From Haemophilus parainfluenzae (lineage in GTDB: Bacteria; Pseudomonadota; Gammaproteobacteria; Enterobacterales; Pasteurellaceae): DNA of 64,000 nucleotides. Below, piece by piece: positions 16,594-27,989 of this stretch; the stretch's first letter is position 1; every line of letters starts with the position of its first letter. Made by a program: the position numbers and the translations under genes. Location of the stretch: assembly GCF_014931415.1 (NCBI RefSeq), contig NZ_CP063121.1, positions 930,001 through 994,000 on the forward strand, given 5' to 3'. The notes below the pieces were generated by a model. It saw only the letters and a list, made by a program, of their open reading frames with translations, did not search any database and was not told where the DNA came from.

Positions 16594-16718
16594 AAAGTTT
16601 ACCTATAAAATCAAAACGGCGATATTTTATCGCACTTTTCTGACCAATTTCCATTTTTAACTTTTTCGCTCTTTTGCTAGAATAAGCCAAATTTTGTAAC
16701 CGACAAAGGAAAAGACAA

Positions 16719-17432
16719 ATGAGCCAACCAATTTACAAACGTATTTTATTGAAATTAAGTGGTGAAGCATTACAAGGAGATGAGGGTTTCGGTATCGATC
16801 CTTCAATCCTTGATCGTATGGCGTTAGAGATTAAAGAACTAATTGAAATGGGCGTGGAAGTTGGTGTTGTGCTCGGCGGTGGTAACTTATTCCGTGGCGC
16901 AAAATTAGCTAAAGCCGGCATGAATCGCGTGGTGGGCGACCATATGGGAATGCTTGCAACCGTGATGAATGGTTTGGCAATGCGTGATGCGCTTCACCGT
17001 GCAGATGTGAATGCAAAATTAATGTCTGCATTCCAATTAAATGGGATTTGCGATACCTATAACTGGTCTGAAGCCATCAAAATGTTGCGTGAAAAACGTG
17101 TAGTCATTTTCTCAGCCGGTACAGGTAGCCCGTTCTTTACTACAGATTCTGCAGCATGCTTGCGTGGTATCGAAATTGAAGCGGATATCGTGTTAAAAGC
17201 GACCAAAGTTGATGGTGTATATGATTGCGACCCAGCAAAAAATCCTAATGCGAAGCTATACCATAAATTATCTTATGCAGAAGTGATTGATAAAGAATTA
17301 CAAGTAATGGATTTAGCTGCATTTACACTTGCGCGTGACCACGGTATGCCAATTCGTGTATTTAATATGTGTAAACCAGGTGCGTTACGTAAAGTGGTAC
17401 TCGGTACAGAAGAAGGTACAACGATTAGTTAA
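16719..17432 (+). CDS. pyrH: Uridylate kinase (UMP kinase)
   Basis: 237 residues. PyrH phosphorylates UMP to UDP in the cytoplasm, the committed step to pyrimidine nucleotides and cell-envelope UDP sugars. It belongs to the amino acid kinase fold: [15 protein letters not shown] (residues 5-19, phosphate loop lysines), [13 protein letters not shown] (glycine-rich loop), [15 protein letters not shown] and the ATP-site block [23 protein letters not shown], then [14 protein letters not shown]. Length matches the bacterial hexameric enzyme. It begins the second half of the translation/envelope cluster and is followed by its own terminator, so frr is separately expressed at least in part. Confidence 0.97.
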   Translation: MSQPIYKRILLKLSGEALQGDEGFGIDPSILDRMALEIKELIEMGVEVGVVLGGGNLFRGAKLAKAGMNRVVGDHMGMLATVMNGLAMRDALHRADVNAKLMSAFQLNGICDTYNWSEAIKMLREKRVVIFSAGTGSPFFTTDSAACLRGIEIEADIVLKATKVDGVYDCDPAKNPNAKLYHKLSYAEVIDKELQVMDLAAFTLARDHGMPIRVFNMCKPGALRKVVLGTEEGTTIS

Positions 17433-17450
17433 TTTTTTAAAGAATAAAAT

Positions 17451-17476
17451 GGCGAGAGACAATCTCGCCTTTTTTA
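17451..17476 (+). terminator. Terminator of pyrH
   Basis: GGCGAGA (17451-17457), five-base loop, TCTCGCC (17463-17469), then TTTTTTATG. Confidence 0.85.
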
Positions 17477-17556
17477 TGAATAAATTTATTCAAAACTCCC
17501 TAAAAATCCAGTAAAATCACTGTGTTTTATCTTTATTTATTAAAAAGGACAGATGA

Positions 17557-18114
17557 ATGATTAATGAAATCAAACAAGATGCTGAAGCTCGCATGGAAAA
17601 AAGCCTCGAAGCGTTGCGTGGGCATATTGCAAAAATCCGTACAGGCCGTGCACAACCAAGCTTATTAGACGCAATCCAAGTGGAATACTATGGTGCAGCG
17701 ACACCACTTCGTCAATTAGCCAACGTTGTTGCAGAAGATGCACGTACTTTAGCGGTAACAGTATTTGACCGTTCTTTAATCAGTGCAGTAGAAAAAGCAA
17801 TTTTAACCTCTGATTTAGGTTTAAACCCATCTTCAGCAGGTACAACAATTCGCGTGCCTCTTCCTCCATTAACTGAAGAACGCCGTCGTGATTTAATCAA
17901 AATCGTAAAAAGCGAAGGTGAGCAAGGTAAAGTTGCAATTCGTAATGTGCGTCGTGATGCAAATGATAAAATCAAAGCATTATTAAAAGACAAAGAAATC
18001 AGCGAAAACGATCAACACAAAGCAGAAGAAATCATTCAAAAAGTGACTGATAGCTATATCAAAAAAGTGGATGAGATCTTAGCAGATAAAGAAAAAGAAT
18101 TAATGGATTTCTAA
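17557..18114 (+). CDS. frr: Ribosome recycling factor
   Basis: 185 residues, the standard size. RRF mimics tRNA in shape and, with EF-G, splits post-termination ribosomes into subunits. The three-helix bundle is evident: [34 protein letters not shown] at the start, the beta domain with [19 protein letters not shown] and [21 protein letters not shown], and the long C-terminal helices [28 protein letters not shown]. It has a short leader after the pyrH terminator and a terminator of its own. Confidence 0.98.
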   Translation: MINEIKQDAEARMEKSLEALRGHIAKIRTGRAQPSLLDAIQVEYYGAATPLRQLANVVAEDARTLAVTVFDRSLISAVEKAILTSDLGLNPSSAGTTIRVPLPPLTEERRRDLIKIVKSEGEQGKVAIRNVRRDANDKIKALLKDKEISENDQHKAEEIIQKVTDSYIKKVDEILADKEKELMDF

Positions 18115-18132
18115 TTGTCGAACCATGTTTTG

Positions 18133-18160
18133 GGGCAGACCAAGTGTCTGCCCTTGTTCT
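18133..18160 (+). terminator. Terminator of frr
   Basis: GGGCAGAC (18133-18140) pairs with GTCTGCCC (18146-18153); the T run behind it is short and interrupted, so some readthrough into dxr is likely. Confidence 0.65.
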
Positions 18161-18203
18161 ATTCTGATAAAAAAATAAAAGCACAAAGTGCGGTCGAAAT
18201 TTT

Positions 18204-19403
18204 ATGCAAAAACAAAATCTTGTTATTTTAGGAGCAACCGGTTCTATTGGTCATAGCACCCTTTCTGTTATCGAACATAATCCTGACAAATACCATGCCT
18301 TTGCGTTAGTAGGGGGCAAAAATGTTGAGACAATGTTTAAACAATGCGTGAAATTTCAACCGCACTTTGCTGCATTAGATGATGAAAATGCAGCAAAGGT
18401 ATTGCGAGAAAAATTAGCTTCACACCACATTAGAACGGAAGTCTTAGCGGGACAGAAAGCCATTTGTGAGTTGGCAGCACATCCAGATGGAGATCAAGTT
18501 ATGGCAGCCATTGTTGGGGCGGCGGGATTACTACCGACTCTTTCAGCAGTAAAAGCAAGTAAGAAAGTCTTGCTTGCGAATAAAGAATCGTTGGTGACTT
18601 GTGGCCAGCTCTTTATTGATGCAGTGAAACAATCAAAAGCAAAATTATTGCCTGTTGATAGTGAGCATAACGCGATTTTTCAATCCTTACCGCCGGAGGC
18701 ACAAGAAAAGGTTGGATTTTGTCCTTTGAAAGAATTAGGGGTCAGTAAAATTGTCTTAACTGGTTCTGGTGGACCTTTCCGTTATACGCCATTAAATGAG
18801 TTTGAGCATATAACTCCCGCACAAGCCGTTGCTCATCCAAACTGGTCAATGGGCAAAAAAATCTCTGTGGATTCTGCCACGATGATAAATAAAGGTTTAG
18901 AGTACATTGAAGCGCGCTGGTTATTTAATGCATCAGCAGATGAAATGGAAGTGATTATTCATCCTCAATCTATTATTCATTCAATGGTGCGTTATGTCGA
19001 TGGCTCGGTCATTGCTCAAATGGGTAACCCGGATATGCGTACTCCCATTGCGGAAACCATGGCTTATCCAAATCGTACAGTCAGTGGTGTGGAACCATTA
19101 GACTTCTTTAAAATCAAAGAATTGACATTTATCGAACCTGATTTTAATCGTTATCCAAATTTAAAATTAGCGATTGATGCGTTTGCAGAAGGGCAGTATG
19201 CGACAACCGCAATGAATGCAGCAAATGAAATTGCCGTACAAGCCTTTTTAGATGGCTATATTAAATTTACGGATATTGCGAAAATTAACCAAGCATCGGT
19301 TGAGAAAATGCCATCTTCTATTATTTCAAGCATTGATGATGTATTAGCTGTAGATAAGCAAGCCCGTGAATTAGCCGATTCGCTGATTAAAAAGTTGATG
19401 TAG
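18204..19403 (+). CDS. dxr: 1-deoxy-D-xylulose 5-phosphate reductoisomerase
   Basis: 399 residues. Dxr (IspC) converts DXP to 2-C-methyl-D-erythritol 4-phosphate with NADPH, the first committed step of the MEP isoprenoid pathway; it is the target of fosmidomycin. The NADPH-binding loop is [15 protein letters not shown] (residues 6-20). The metal ligands lie in [15 protein letters not shown] (Asp and Glu), the catalytic flexible loop is GWS-type in [23 protein letters not shown], and the C-terminal helical domain follows. It feeds uppS directly downstream (40-base gap), which links isoprenoid precursor supply to the undecaprenyl carrier. An uptake word sits in the short leader. Confidence 0.97.
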   Translation: MQKQNLVILGATGSIGHSTLSVIEHNPDKYHAFALVGGKNVETMFKQCVKFQPHFAALDDENAAKVLREKLASHHIRTEVLAGQKAICELAAHPDGDQVMAAIVGAAGLLPTLSAVKASKKVLLANKESLVTCGQLFIDAVKQSKAKLLPVDSEHNAIFQSLPPEAQEKVGFCPLKELGVSKIVLTGSGGPFRYTPLNEFEHITPAQAVAHPNWSMGKKISVDSATMINKGLEYIEARWLFNASADEMEVIIHPQSIIHSMVRYVDGSVIAQMGNPDMRTPIAETMAYPNRTVSGVEPLDFFKIKELTFIEPDFNRYPNLKLAIDAFAEGQYATTAMNAANEIAVQAFLDGYIKFTDIAKINQASVEKMPSSIISSIDDVLAVDKQARELADSLIKKLM

Positions 19404-19443
19404 AATACGCAAAAGTGCGGTCATAAAATTCGAATATTTTAGA

Positions 19444-20163
19444 ATGAAAGAACTTGATAACAATAATATTCCCGAACATGTTGCTATTATTATGGATGGC
19501 AATGGGCGTTGGGCGAAACAACAAAATAAGCTGCGTATTTTTGGCCATACAAATGGTGTGGCGGCAGTGCGCCGTGCGGTGAGTTATGCACGACAAACTG
19601 GCGTTAAATTTTTGACGTTATATGCATTTAGCAGCGAAAACTGGAATCGCCCCGAGCAAGAAGTGAGTGCATTAATGACACTTTTTATGCAAGCACTTGA
19701 TCGAGAAGTTAAAAAATTACACAAAAATAATATTCGTTTAAAGATCATCGGTGAGATTTCTCGTTTTAGTGAGAAATTGCAAGAGAAGATCGCAAAAGCA
19801 GAAAATTTAACGGAAAATAATACTGCACTGACTTTAAATATTGCGGCGAATTACGGTGGTTGTTGGGATATTGTTCAAGCGACTCAACAACTCGCTGAAA
19901 AAGTAAAAAATAATGAGATTTCGGTAAGTGATATTAATGAATCACTTTTCCAACAACATTTAGTGACACAAGATGAACCGCCGGTCGATTTACTAATTCG
20001 CACAAGCGGTGAGCAACGCATTAGTAATTTCTTGCTCTGGCAAATTGCATATGCGGAATTGTGTTTTTTAGATGTGCTTTGGCCAGATTTTAGTGAAAAA
20101 GATTTTAATCAGGCAATTGCCTGCTATCAACAACGTCATCGCCGTTTTGGCGGGACAGAATAA
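19444..20163 (+). CDS. uppS: Undecaprenyl diphosphate synthase
   Basis: 239 residues. UppS is a cis-prenyltransferase that extends farnesyl diphosphate to the C55 carrier for peptidoglycan and O-chain sugars. The active site is [21 protein letters not shown] (about residues 12-32), with the essential aspartate and the asparagine-glycine-arginine-tryptophan motif, followed by [14 protein letters not shown] and the C-terminal [25 protein letters not shown] that binds the isopentenyl diphosphate. It ends 11 bases before cdsA, so dxr-uppS-cdsA-rseP is one transcript unit. Confidence 0.97.
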   Translation: MKELDNNNIPEHVAIIMDGNGRWAKQQNKLRIFGHTNGVAAVRRAVSYARQTGVKFLTLYAFSSENWNRPEQEVSALMTLFMQALDREVKKLHKNNIRLKIIGEISRFSEKLQEKIAKAENLTENNTALTLNIAANYGGCWDIVQATQQLAEKVKNNEISVSDINESLFQQHLVTQDEPPVDLLIRTSGEQRISNFLLWQIAYAELCFLDVLWPDFSEKDFNQAIACYQQRHRRFGGTE

Positions 20164-20174
20164 GCGGAGAACTT

Positions 20175-21041
20175 ATGCTTAAAGAACGTGTATTATCAGC
20201 CATTGTGCTGATTGCTTTGGTATTATGTGCCTTGTTCTTATTTACCCCATTTTATTTTGCCCTAGCCTTAGGCTTTGTGGCGACGCTTGGTATTTGGGAG
20301 TGGGCTCAATTTGCTCGTTTTAAAAATCCTTTAGCTCGCCTTTGTATTGCGGCGTTTTTAGGCGCATTTATTTTCCTTTGGCTTTATAACGAAGGTAATT
20401 ATTTAGATGCGGGTCGAGTATTTGAAAACTACTTACCGTTATTATTGCTAAACTCTGTTGGTTGGTGGGCACTTGCATTGGTGTTAGTGGTGACTTATCC
20501 AAGCTCAGCGAAGTTTTGGGGTAAAAATATTCCTTTACAACTCCTATTTGCGTTTTCTACGTTGATTCCTTTTGTGGCTGCTGTCTTACGCTTGCGTTTA
20601 GATAATTATACTGCTGATCCACATCATGGTTTGTTCTTATTGCTCTATGTATTTGTATTAGTATGGGCTGCTGACTCAGGTGCTTATTTTGCAGGACGAG
20701 CTTTTGGTAAGCATAAACTTGCACCGAAAGTATCACCGGGAAAAACATGGCAAGGCGTATTTGGTGGCATGATCACTGCGGCGATATTGGCATTTGTATT
20801 TATTCATTTCTCAGGTGAAACCTTATTAGGTAGCCGTGCAATGAGTGGTTTTATTGTGCTTTCAGTGGCAACTGTGGCTATTTCTGTATTGGGTGACTTA
20901 GCCGAAAGTATGTTTAAACGTGAATCAGGCATCAAAGACAGTAGTCAATTAATTCCAGGCCATGGTGGTATTTTAGATCGTATTGATAGCTTAACGGCGG
21001 CAGTACCATTCTTCACATACTTCTATTTCTTTGTGTTATAG
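20175..21041 (+). CDS. cdsA: Phosphatidate cytidylyltransferase
   Basis: 288 residues with about eight membrane segments. CdsA makes CDP-diacylglycerol from phosphatidate and CTP in the inner membrane, the branch point for all phospholipids. The family signature is near the C-terminus: SVLGDLAESMFKRESGIKDSSQLIPGHGGILDRIDSL, preceded by KVSPGKTWQGVFGG, with the acidic residues that bind magnesium. Ten bases separate it from rseP. Confidence 0.95.
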   Translation: MLKERVLSAIVLIALVLCALFLFTPFYFALALGFVATLGIWEWAQFARFKNPLARLCIAAFLGAFIFLWLYNEGNYLDAGRVFENYLPLLLLNSVGWWALALVLVVTYPSSAKFWGKNIPLQLLFAFSTLIPFVAAVLRLRLDNYTADPHHGLFLLLYVFVLVWAADSGAYFAGRAFGKHKLAPKVSPGKTWQGVFGGMITAAILAFVFIHFSGETLLGSRAMSGFIVLSVATVAISVLGDLAESMFKRESGIKDSSQLIPGHGGILDRIDSLTAAVPFFTYFYFFVL

Positions 21042-21050
21042 GGAAAGAAC

Positions 21051-22382
21051 ATGTCATTTTTGTGGTCGCTTGGCTCATTTATTGTCGCAATTGCCGTGCT
21101 GGTAGCCGTACACGAATACGGCCACTTTTGGGCGGCAAGAAAGTGCGGTATTAAAGTTCATCGTTTTTCGATTGGCTTTGGTAAAGTGATTTGGCGACGC
21201 ACAGATAAATTAGGCACCGAATTTGCTATTTCAGCCATTCCACTTGGTGGTTATGTCAAAATGCTTGATGGACGAAATGAAGACGTTCCCGCAGAATTAA
21301 AATCGCAGGCATTTGAAAGCAAATCAGTCACGCAACGTGCTTTTGTGATTGCTGCAGGTCCTTTGGCTAATTTTATTTTTGCGATTTTGGCATATTGGGT
21401 CATTTATGCCGTTGGAATTCCGAGTGTTAAACCGGTCATTGAAAATGTTACGCCAAATTCTCCCGCTGCGATGGCTCAAATTGAACCGAATAGCCAGATT
21501 TTAGCAATTGATGGAAAGAATGCACCCGATTGGGAAACCATTAATTTATTGCTCACTGATAAGTTAGGTTCTGATTCTGTTGAACTCACATTAACACCTT
21601 TTGGTGAAGACCAACCTTATCAACGAATCATTAATCTGCAAAATTGGACATTTGAACCAGATAAAGCAACATCATTTGAAACATTAGGGATCAATCCCGT
21701 TTCAAGTAAAGTGAACATGACATTATCAAAAGTGGTGGAGAACTCACCGGCTGAAAAAGCAGGTTTGTTGGTTGGCGATAAAATTTTAGCAGAAAATTCG
21801 ACTGCACTTGACTGGAAAGCTTTTGTTGCACTGGTACAACAAGGTCAACCTTTTACAATCAAGGTCGAACGTAATCAAGAAATTTTTGACAAAATCTTGC
21901 AACCTGAGAAAAATCGAGATGGTAAATGGTTTGTTGGGTTAAGTCCGACGTTCTTAAAAGTTGGCGAACAGTATCGAACTGAATTAAAATATGGTATTCT
22001 TGATGCCCTACAAAAAGGTGTGGAAAAGACAGGCCAAATTTCGTGGTTTATTGTGAAGGCAATCGGGAAATTGTTTAGTGGAGAGCTTTCATTTTCCAGT
22101 TTGGCTGGGCCAATTTCAATTGCCCAAGGTGCAGGCGCATCTTCTAACGCTGGCGTGATTTATTTCTTAAGTTTTCTCGCGTTAATCAGTGTTAATTTAG
22201 GCATAATGAATTTATTTCCGTTGCCAGTTTTAGATGGTGGACATCTCGTATTTTTGGCGGCGGAAGCTATCAAAGGAAAACCTGTTTCAGAACGGGTACA
22301 AAATTTAAGTTATCGTATAGGGCTCACAATCTTGTTAATTCAAACAATTTTTGTGCTTTTTAATGATTTCTTACGTTTATAA
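21051..22382 (+). CDS. rseP: Site-2 intramembrane protease RseP
   Basis: 443 residues. RseP cleaves the membrane anti-sigma factor RseA after DegS and so releases sigma-E; it also clears signal-peptide remnants. The zinc motif HEYGH lies in the first membrane segment ([18 protein letters not shown], about residues 19-36), the second metal ligand is in [16 protein letters not shown] near the C-terminus, and two PDZ domains lie between ([17 protein letters not shown] and [19 protein letters not shown]). It is directly before bamA, as in E. coli. No rseA or rpoE gene is in the window. Confidence 0.96.
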   Translation: MSFLWSLGSFIVAIAVLVAVHEYGHFWAARKCGIKVHRFSIGFGKVIWRRTDKLGTEFAISAIPLGGYVKMLDGRNEDVPAELKSQAFESKSVTQRAFVIAAGPLANFIFAILAYWVIYAVGIPSVKPVIENVTPNSPAAMAQIEPNSQILAIDGKNAPDWETINLLLTDKLGSDSVELTLTPFGEDQPYQRIINLQNWTFEPDKATSFETLGINPVSSKVNMTLSKVVENSPAEKAGLLVGDKILAENSTALDWKAFVALVQQGQPFTIKVERNQEIFDKILQPEKNRDGKWFVGLSPTFLKVGEQYRTELKYGILDALQKGVEKTGQISWFIVKAIGKLFSGELSFSSLAGPISIAQGAGASSNAGVIYFLSFLALISVNLGIMNLFPLPVLDGGHLVFLAAEAIKGKPVSERVQNLSYRIGLTILLIQTIFVLFNDFLRL

Positions 22383-22408
22383 CTATTGTTTTTTATAGGA
22401 TAAAGTCG

Positions 22409-24787
22409 ATGAAAAAACTTCTAATCGCAAGTTTATTATTCGGTACTACAACGAGTGTATTTGCGGCACCATTTGTAGCAAAAGACATTCGTGTTGACGG
22501 TGCTCAAGGAGACTTAGAACAGCAAATTCTAGCAAGCCTTCCTGTTCGTAGTGGTCAGCGTGTAACGGATAAAGATGTAGCCAATATTGTACGTTCATTA
22601 TTCGTAAGTGGACAGTTTGATGATGTTAAAGCTTTCCAAGATGGCGACGCATTAGTTGTGAGCGTTATTGCGAAACCAATCATTTCTGAAGTGAATATTA
22701 AAGGTAACTCAGTTATTCCAACAGAAGCATTAAAACAAAACCTTGATGCAAATGGTTTCAAAAGTGGTGATGTCTTAAATCGTGCGAAATTAGAAGAGTT
22801 TGCGAAAACCTTAAGAGAACATTATAAGAGTATAGGTCGTTATAATGCGAAAGTTGATCCGATCGTGACAACTTTACCAAATAACCGCGCAGAAATTACA
22901 CTTCAAATTGATGAAGATGATACGGCAAAACTTCGTTCTGTTACTTTTAATGGAAATGAAGCGATTTCTAGCAGTAAGTTACAAGAACAAATGGAGCTTC
23001 AACCAGATTCTTGGTGGAAACTTTGGGGTAATAAGTTTGATGGTTCGCAGTTTGACAAAGATATTCAAGCTATCCAAGACTACTACCAAAATAATGGTTA
23101 TGCCAAAGCCAGAGTGACAAAAACAGATGTTCAGTTAAATGAAGAACATACAAAAGCAGATGTGACCATTGATGTAAGTGAAGGTGAAAAATACAATTTA
23201 AGTTCTGCGCGTATTGTTGGTAACTTAGGTGGTATGGCTGATGAATTACAACCATTATTAGGTGAACTTCACTTAAACGATACATTCAGTCGTGCGGATG
23301 TGCAAAATGTTGAAAGCTTAATTAAAGATAAATTAGGTGAACGTGGTTACGGTAGTGCAACAGTAAATACTGTACCAACTTTTGATGATGCGAATAAAAC
23401 ATTAGCATTAACCTTTGTGGTTGATGCAGGACGTCGTTTATCTGTACGTCAAGTTCGCTTTGAAGGTAATACGGTTTCTGCAGATAGCACATTGCGTCAA
23501 GAAATGCGTCAGCAAGAAGGGACTTGGTATAACTCACAATTAGTTGAGTTAGGTAAAGTACGTTTAGATAGAACAGGTTTCTTTGAAAGTGTAGAAAATC
23601 GTGTTGAACCAATTCAAGGTTCTAATGATGAAGTCGATGTCGTATATAAAGTAAGAGAACGTAATACCGGTAGTATTAACTTTGGTATCGGTTATGGTAC
23701 AGAGAGTGGTATTAGCTATCAAGCAAGCGTAAAACAAGACAACTTCTTGGGAACAGGTGCAGCGGTAAGTTTAGCCGGTACACGTAATGACTACGGTACA
23801 AGTGTAAACTTAGGTTATACAGAACCATACTTTACCAAAGATGGTGTAAGTTTGGGTGGAAACGTATTCTATGAAACTTACGATAACTCGAAAAGTGATA
23901 CTTCATCAACCTATAAACGTACAACTTACGGTGGTAATGTTACATTAGGATTCCCAGTTAATGAGAATAACTCATATTATGTGGGATTAGGTTATACTTA
24001 TAATAAAATCAGTAACTTCGCGTATGAATACAACCGTGATTTATACATGAAGTCAATGAATTTGACTGGAAACTCAATCAAAACTAATGATTTTGATTTC
24101 TCATTTGGTTGGAACTACAACAGTCTAAACCGTGGTTATTTCCCAACTAAAGGGGTTAAAGCAAGTTTAGGTGGTCGTGTCACCATTCCAGGATCTGATA
24201 ATAAATATTATAAATTAAGTGCTGAACTTCAAGGTTTCTACCCATTAGATCGTGATCATCGTTGGGTATTATCTGGAAAAGCAACCGCTTCTTATGCAAA
24301 TGGCTTAGGTGGTAAACGTGTACCGTTCTATCAACTTTATACGGCTGGTGGTATCGGTTCATTACGAGGCTTTGCTTACGGTGCGGTAGGTCCTAATGCG
24401 ATTTATCAAGACAAATATGGCCAATGGTATCAAAGCACTGATGTCGTTGGTGGTAACGCGATGGCGACAGCAAGTGTCGAACTTATTGTTCCAACCCCAT
24501 TTGTTGGAGATAAAAGTCAAAATAGCGTAAGAACCTCACTTTTCGTTGATGCAGCGAGCGTTTGGAATACAAAATGGAAATCAGATAAAGAAGGCTTAAA
24601 ATCATCTCCGATTTATGCAACATTACCTGATTACAGCAAAGCAGGTCGAGTCCGTGCTTCAACTGGTGTTGCTTTCCAATGGCAATCACCAATCGGACCA
24701 TTGGTATTCTCTTACGCGAAACCAATCAAAAAATATGAAAATGATGATGTAGAACAATTCCAATTTAGTATTGGTGGTTCTTTCTAA
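22409..24787 (+). CDS. bamA: Outer membrane protein assembly factor BamA
   Basis: 792 residues, the family length. BamA is the Omp85 core of the machine that inserts beta-barrel proteins into the outer membrane; the Haemophilus protein is also known as D15. A cleavable signal peptide ([20 protein letters not shown]) precedes five POTRA domains (about residues 22-420; the first begins [19 protein letters not shown]). The C-terminal 16-strand barrel carries the family loop [16 protein letters not shown] (the VRGF/Y-type motif of L6) and ends in an aromatic residue in FQFSIGGSF, the barrel-targeting signature. BamE is encoded elsewhere in the window at 47137-47550, and the chaperone skp follows directly. 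Confidence 0.98.
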   Translation: MKKLLIASLLFGTTTSVFAAPFVAKDIRVDGAQGDLEQQILASLPVRSGQRVTDKDVANIVRSLFVSGQFDDVKAFQDGDALVVSVIAKPIISEVNIKGNSVIPTEALKQNLDANGFKSGDVLNRAKLEEFAKTLREHYKSIGRYNAKVDPIVTTLPNNRAEITLQIDEDDTAKLRSVTFNGNEAISSSKLQEQMELQPDSWWKLWGNKFDGSQFDKDIQAIQDYYQNNGYAKARVTKTDVQLNEEHTKADVTIDVSEGEKYNLSSARIVGNLGGMADELQPLLGELHLNDTFSRADVQNVESLIKDKLGERGYGSATVNTVPTFDDANKTLALTFVVDAGRRLSVRQVRFEGNTVSADSTLRQEMRQQEGTWYNSQLVELGKVRLDRTGFFESVENRVEPIQGSNDEVDVVYKVRERNTGSINFGIGYGTESGISYQASVKQDNFLGTGAAVSLAGTRNDYGTSVNLGYTEPYFTKDGVSLGGNVFYETYDNSKSDTSSTYKRTTYGGNVTLGFPVNENNSYYVGLGYTYNKISNFAYEYNRDLYMKSMNLTGNSIKTNDFDFSFGWNYNSLNRGYFPTKGVKASLGGRVTIPGSDNKYYKLSAELQGFYPLDRDHRWVLSGKATASYANGLGGKRVPFYQLYTAGGIGSLRGFAYGAVGPNAIYQDKYGQWYQSTDVVGGNAMATASVELIVPTPFVGDKSQNSVRTSLFVDAASVWNTKWKSDKEGLKSSPIYATLPDYSKAGRVRASTGVAFQWQSPIGPLVFSYAKPIKKYENDDVEQFQFSIGGSF

Positions 24788-24827
24788 TAAATTGAACTTT
24801 TACGTTCTATTTAAGTCAAAATCTTCG

Positions 24828-24857
24828 TTCTGTGTCAGTGAGTTAGCTGACACAGAA
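24828..24857 (+). other. Stem-loop between bamA and skp
   Basis: TTCTGTGTCAG (24828-24838) pairs perfectly with CTGACACAGAA (24847-24857) over eight bases. There is no T run behind it, so it is more likely an mRNA stability or processing element, or a partial terminator, than a full stop. Confidence 0.65.
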
Positions 24858-24890
24858 ATATTTACTAAACTAATTTAAGGAAATTCAAAT

Positions 24891-25499
24891 ATGAAAAACG
24901 TAGTAAAAGTTACCGCACTTTCTTTAGGTCTTGCACTTGCATCAGGTTTTGCTGCTGCAGATGAAAATATCGCATTCATCAATGCGGGTTACTTATTCCA
25001 AAACCACCCGGATCGTCAAGCTGTAGCAGATAAGTTAGATGCAGAATTCAAACCAATGGCGGACAAACTTGCTGCAAGTAAGAAAGAAATTGATGACAAA
25101 ATCGTAGCATCTCGTAAAAAAGTAGAAGCAAAAGTGGCTGCTTTACAAAAAGATGCACCTCGTTTACGTCAAGCTGAAATTCAAAAGCGCCAAGAAGAAA
25201 TTACTAAATTTGGTTCAGATGAAGAAGCTGCATTAAATAAATTAATGGAAGAGCAAGATAAAAAAGTAGCAGAGTTCCAAGAGTTAAACGAAAAACGTCA
25301 AACTGAAGAGCGTGGTAAATTATTAGAAAGCATTCAAGTTGCGACTAATAACTTAGCAAAAGCAAAAGGTTATACTTATGTTTTAGATGCTAACTCTGTA
25401 GTATTTGCGGTAGATGGTAAAGATATTACTGAAGAAGTATTAAAATCTATTCCAGCAACTGAAAAAGCAGCGCCAGCAAAAACTGAAGAGAAAAAATAA
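24891..25499 (+). CDS. skp: Periplasmic chaperone Skp (OmpH)
   Basis: 202 residues. After a signal peptide (MKNVVKVTALSLGLALASGFAAA) the mature protein has the short beta segment ENIAFINAGYLFQNHP and long charged helices (about residues 45-145, KLAASKKEIDDKIVASRKKVEAK), which form the tentacles of the Skp trimer. The C-terminal block GYTYVLDANSVVFA is the conserved end of the body domain. Skp carries unfolded outer-membrane proteins to the Bam complex. It has a longer lysine-rich tail than E. coli Skp. Thirteen bases separate it from lpxD. Confidence 0.95.
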   Translation: MKNVVKVTALSLGLALASGFAAADENIAFINAGYLFQNHPDRQAVADKLDAEFKPMADKLAASKKEIDDKIVASRKKVEAKVAALQKDAPRLRQAEIQKRQEEITKFGSDEEAALNKLMEEQDKKVAEFQELNEKRQTEERGKLLESIQVATNNLAKAKGYTYVLDANSVVFAVDGKDITEEVLKSIPATEKAAPAKTEEKK

Positions 25500-25511
25500 T
25501 AGGTTCTCATA

Positions 25512-26537
25512 ATGCAAAAATCCTATTCTTTACAGGAATTAGCAGCAAAAGTCGGCGGTACCCTTCGCGGTAACGCCGACGTTGTCGTTAATAATATTGC
25601 CGCATTGTCAAAAGCAGAACCTAACCAACTTACCTTCATTTCTAATGCAAAATTCCGCCCTTTATTAGCGGAATCTAAAGCAGGTATTCTTGTCGTGTCA
25701 GAAGCGGATGTGGAGTTTTGCTCACCTGAAAGTAATTTACTTATCGTTAAAGATCCTTATGTTGCTTACGCAGTATTAGCTCAATATATGGATACCACTC
25801 CGAAAGCTGCTCAAAATATCCACCCAAGTGCGGTTATTTCTGAAAAAGCTTCAATTGGTGAAAATGTATCAATTGGTGCAAATGCCGTTATTGAAGAAGG
25901 TGTTGTATTAGACGATAACGTGATTATTGGCGCGGGTTGTTTTGTAGGTAAATTCACAAAAATTGGCGCGGGTACACAGCTTTGGGCAAACGTAAGCGTT
26001 TATCATGAAGTAGAAATTGGGCAAAATTGCTTAATTCAATCAGGTGCAGTCATTGGTAGTGATGGCTTTGGCTATGCGAATGATCGTGGTCGCTGGGTGA
26101 AAATTCCACAGGTAGGTCAAGTGATTATTGGTAATAATGTTGAAATCGGTGCTTGTACTTGTATTGACCGTGGTGCCTTAGACGCGACAGTCATAGAAGA
26201 TAACGTTATTATTGATAATCTTTGTCAAATTGCCCATAACGTTCATATCGGCACAGGCACAGCGGTGGCTGGTGGTGTGATTATGGCGGGTAGCTTAAAA
26301 GTAGGTCGTTATTGCTTAATTGGCGGAGCAAGTGTGATTAATGGTCACATGGAAATCTGCGATAAAGTAACCGTGACAGGCATGGGTATGGTGATGCGCC
26401 CAATTACTGAGCCTGGCGTATACTCATCGGGCATTCCACTACAAACCAATAAAGAGTGGCGAAAAACAGCCGCACTTACCTTGGGAATTGATGGTATGAA
26501 TAAACGATTGAAAGCCCTAGAGAAAAAGCTTGGCTAA
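25512..26537 (+). CDS. lpxD: UDP-3-O-acylglucosamine N-acyltransferase
   Basis: 341 residues. LpxD adds the N-linked 3-hydroxyacyl chain to UDP-3-O-acylglucosamine, the third step of lipid A synthesis. The N-terminal uridine-binding domain ([23 protein letters not shown]) is followed by a left-handed beta helix built of hexapeptide repeats (about residues 105-290, for instance [22 protein letters not shown]). The catalytic histidine is in [13 protein letters not shown]. The C-terminal helix is present. It is followed by a terminator, so fabZ-lpxA starts a new unit. Confidence 0.97.
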   Translation: MQKSYSLQELAAKVGGTLRGNADVVVNNIAALSKAEPNQLTFISNAKFRPLLAESKAGILVVSEADVEFCSPESNLLIVKDPYVAYAVLAQYMDTTPKAAQNIHPSAVISEKASIGENVSIGANAVIEEGVVLDDNVIIGAGCFVGKFTKIGAGTQLWANVSVYHEVEIGQNCLIQSGAVIGSDGFGYANDRGRWVKIPQVGQVIIGNNVEIGACTCIDRGALDATVIEDNVIIDNLCQIAHNVHIGTGTAVAGGVIMAGSLKVGRYCLIGGASVINGHMEICDKVTVTGMGMVMRPITEPGVYSSGIPLQTNKEWRKTAALTLGIDGMNKRLKALEKKLG

Positions 26538-26543
26538 GATTTT

Positions 26544-26573
26544 AAAACGTACCTTAGGGTGCGTTTTATTTTT
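26544..26573 (+). terminator. Terminator of skp-lpxD
   Basis: AAAACGTACC (26544-26553) pairs with GGTGCGTTTT (26558-26567), allowing one G-T pair, then ATTTTTAT. A TATAAT at 26588-26593 just behind it is a likely -10 for fabZ. Confidence 0.75.
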
Positions 26574-26632
26574 ATACAGAAATATCGTATAATCTCAATG
26601 TTTTATTATTATTTATTTTAAAGGTATTAGAC

Positions 26633-27082
26633 GTGTCAGAGAATCAAGTAAGTAAAGTGATTGAAGCAAAAGAAATTATGACCTTATTGCCACATCGTTA
26701 TCCATTTTTATTAGTGGATCGCGTGTTGGACTACAAAGAAGGTGAGTGGTTAAAAGCAATTAAAAATATCAGTGTAAACGAACCTTGCTTTACAGGCCAT
26801 TTCCCGAGTGAACCGATTTTACCAGGTGTGTTAATTCTTGAAGCTTTGGCACAAGCAATGGGATTACTTGCATTTAAAACGCATGAATTAAAAGGTGGCG
26901 AATTATTCTATTTCGCAGGTATTGATGAAGCGCGCTTCAAACGCCCAGTATTACCTGGAGATCAAATGGAATTGAACGTTCAAGTGATTAAAGAACGTCG
27001 TGGTATTACAGCATTCACGGGTGTTGCAACCGTAAACGGTGAAGTAGCTTGTGAAGCCAAATTAATGTGTGCTCGTCGATAA
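26633..27082 (+). CDS. fabZ: 3-hydroxyacyl-[acyl-carrier-protein] dehydratase FabZ
   Basis: 149 residues from a GTG at 26633 ([32 protein letters not shown]). FabZ dehydrates 3-hydroxyacyl-ACP in fatty acid elongation and competes with LpxA and LpxD for the same substrates, which explains its place among the lipid A genes. The hot-dog fold shows the catalytic histidine in [22 protein letters not shown] with the glutamate 14 residues later. No alternative ATG nearby keeps the conserved N-terminus. The TATAAT at 26588-26593 is about 40 bases before the start codon. Confidence 0.96.
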   Translation: MSENQVSKVIEAKEIMTLLPHRYPFLLVDRVLDYKEGEWLKAIKNISVNEPCFTGHFPSEPILPGVLILEALAQAMGLLAFKTHELKGGELFYFAGIDEARFKRPVLPGDQMELNVQVIKERRGITAFTGVATVNGEVACEAKLMCARR

Positions 27083-27105
27083 TTAAAGAAAATTAAGGGG
27101 TAAGT

Positions 27106-27894
27106 ATGATCCACCCAAGTGCAAAAATTCACCCGACCGCGCTTGTTGCTGATGGCGCAGTTATTGGCGAAGATGTTGTTATCGGTCCTTTTTGTATTAT
27201 TGAAGGGAGCGTTGAGATTAAAGCACGTACTGTTTTAAATTCTCACATTGTCGTGAAAGGCGATACCGTGATTGGTGAAGATAACCAGATTTATCAATTC
27301 GCCAGCATTGGTGAAGTGAACCAAGATTTAAAATATAAGGGCGAAGCAACAAAAACTATTATTGGTAATGGAAACCGTATTCGCGAGCATGTGACGATTC
27401 ATCGCGGCACTATCCAAGGTGGTGGTGTAACACGTATTGGTAATAACAATTTACTCATGGTAAACGTACATGTTGCTCATGATTGCCAAATCAAGAATAA
27501 CTGTATCTTAGCAAATAACGCAACACTTGCTGGTCATGTTGAATTAGATGATTTTGTGATTGTTGGTGGTATGTCTGCGATTCACCAATTTGTGATCGTT
27601 GGAGCACACGTTATGTTAGGTGGTGGTTCAATGGTTAGCCAAGATGTGCCGCCTTATGTGATGGCTCAGGGTAACCATGCTCAACCTTTCGGTGTTAACC
27701 TGGAAGGATTAAAACGTCGTGGTTTTGATAAACCAACCATGCACGCGATTCGTAACGTTTATAAAATGATTTACCGCAGTGGTAAAACCCTTGAAGAAGT
27801 CTTGCCAGAAATTGAACAAATTGCACAAACTGAATCTGCAATTAGTTTCTTTGTGGAGTTCTTCAAACGTTCTACTCGTGGCATTATTCGTTAA
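27106..27894 (+). CDS. lpxA: UDP-N-acetylglucosamine acyltransferase
   Basis: 262 residues. LpxA transfers a 3-hydroxyacyl chain from ACP to the 3-OH of UDP-GlcNAc, the first step of lipid A synthesis. The left-handed beta helix has regular hexapeptide repeats ([26 protein letters not shown] onward), the catalytic histidine lies in [16 protein letters not shown], and the C-terminal helical part ([23 protein letters not shown]) is typical. Twenty-three bases separate it from fabZ. A terminator-like hairpin stands between it and lpxB. Confidence 0.97.
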   Translation: MIHPSAKIHPTALVADGAVIGEDVVIGPFCIIEGSVEIKARTVLNSHIVVKGDTVIGEDNQIYQFASIGEVNQDLKYKGEATKTIIGNGNRIREHVTIHRGTIQGGGVTRIGNNNLLMVNVHVAHDCQIKNNCILANNATLAGHVELDDFVIVGGMSAIHQFVIVGAHVMLGGGSMVSQDVPPYVMAQGNHAQPFGVNLEGLKRRGFDKPTMHAIRNVYKMIYRSGKTLEEVLPEIEQIAQTESAISFFVEFFKRSTRGIIR

Positions 27895-27939
27895 TTAACG
27901 TTTCTTTTCTCATTAAGAGAAAATGATGAATAACAAAGA

Positions 27940-27977
27940 GACCGCACTATGATTTGTTCAAAGTGCGGTCGTTTTTT
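27940..27977 (+). terminator. Uptake-word hairpin between lpxA and lpxB
   Basis: GACCGCACT (27940-27948) pairs with AGTGCGGTC (27962-27970), then GTTTTTT. It looks like a complete intrinsic terminator, yet it ends only 12 bases before the lpxB start codon, so it overlaps the region needed to express lpxB from the same messenger. Confidence 0.75.
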
Positions 27978-27989
27978 AGGATAAATTTA

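Noticed and set aside
27954..27989. Upstream start for lpxB
   Set aside because: It would make 12 residues of hairpin sequence part of LpxB; the conserved start [10 protein letters not shown] begins at 27990.
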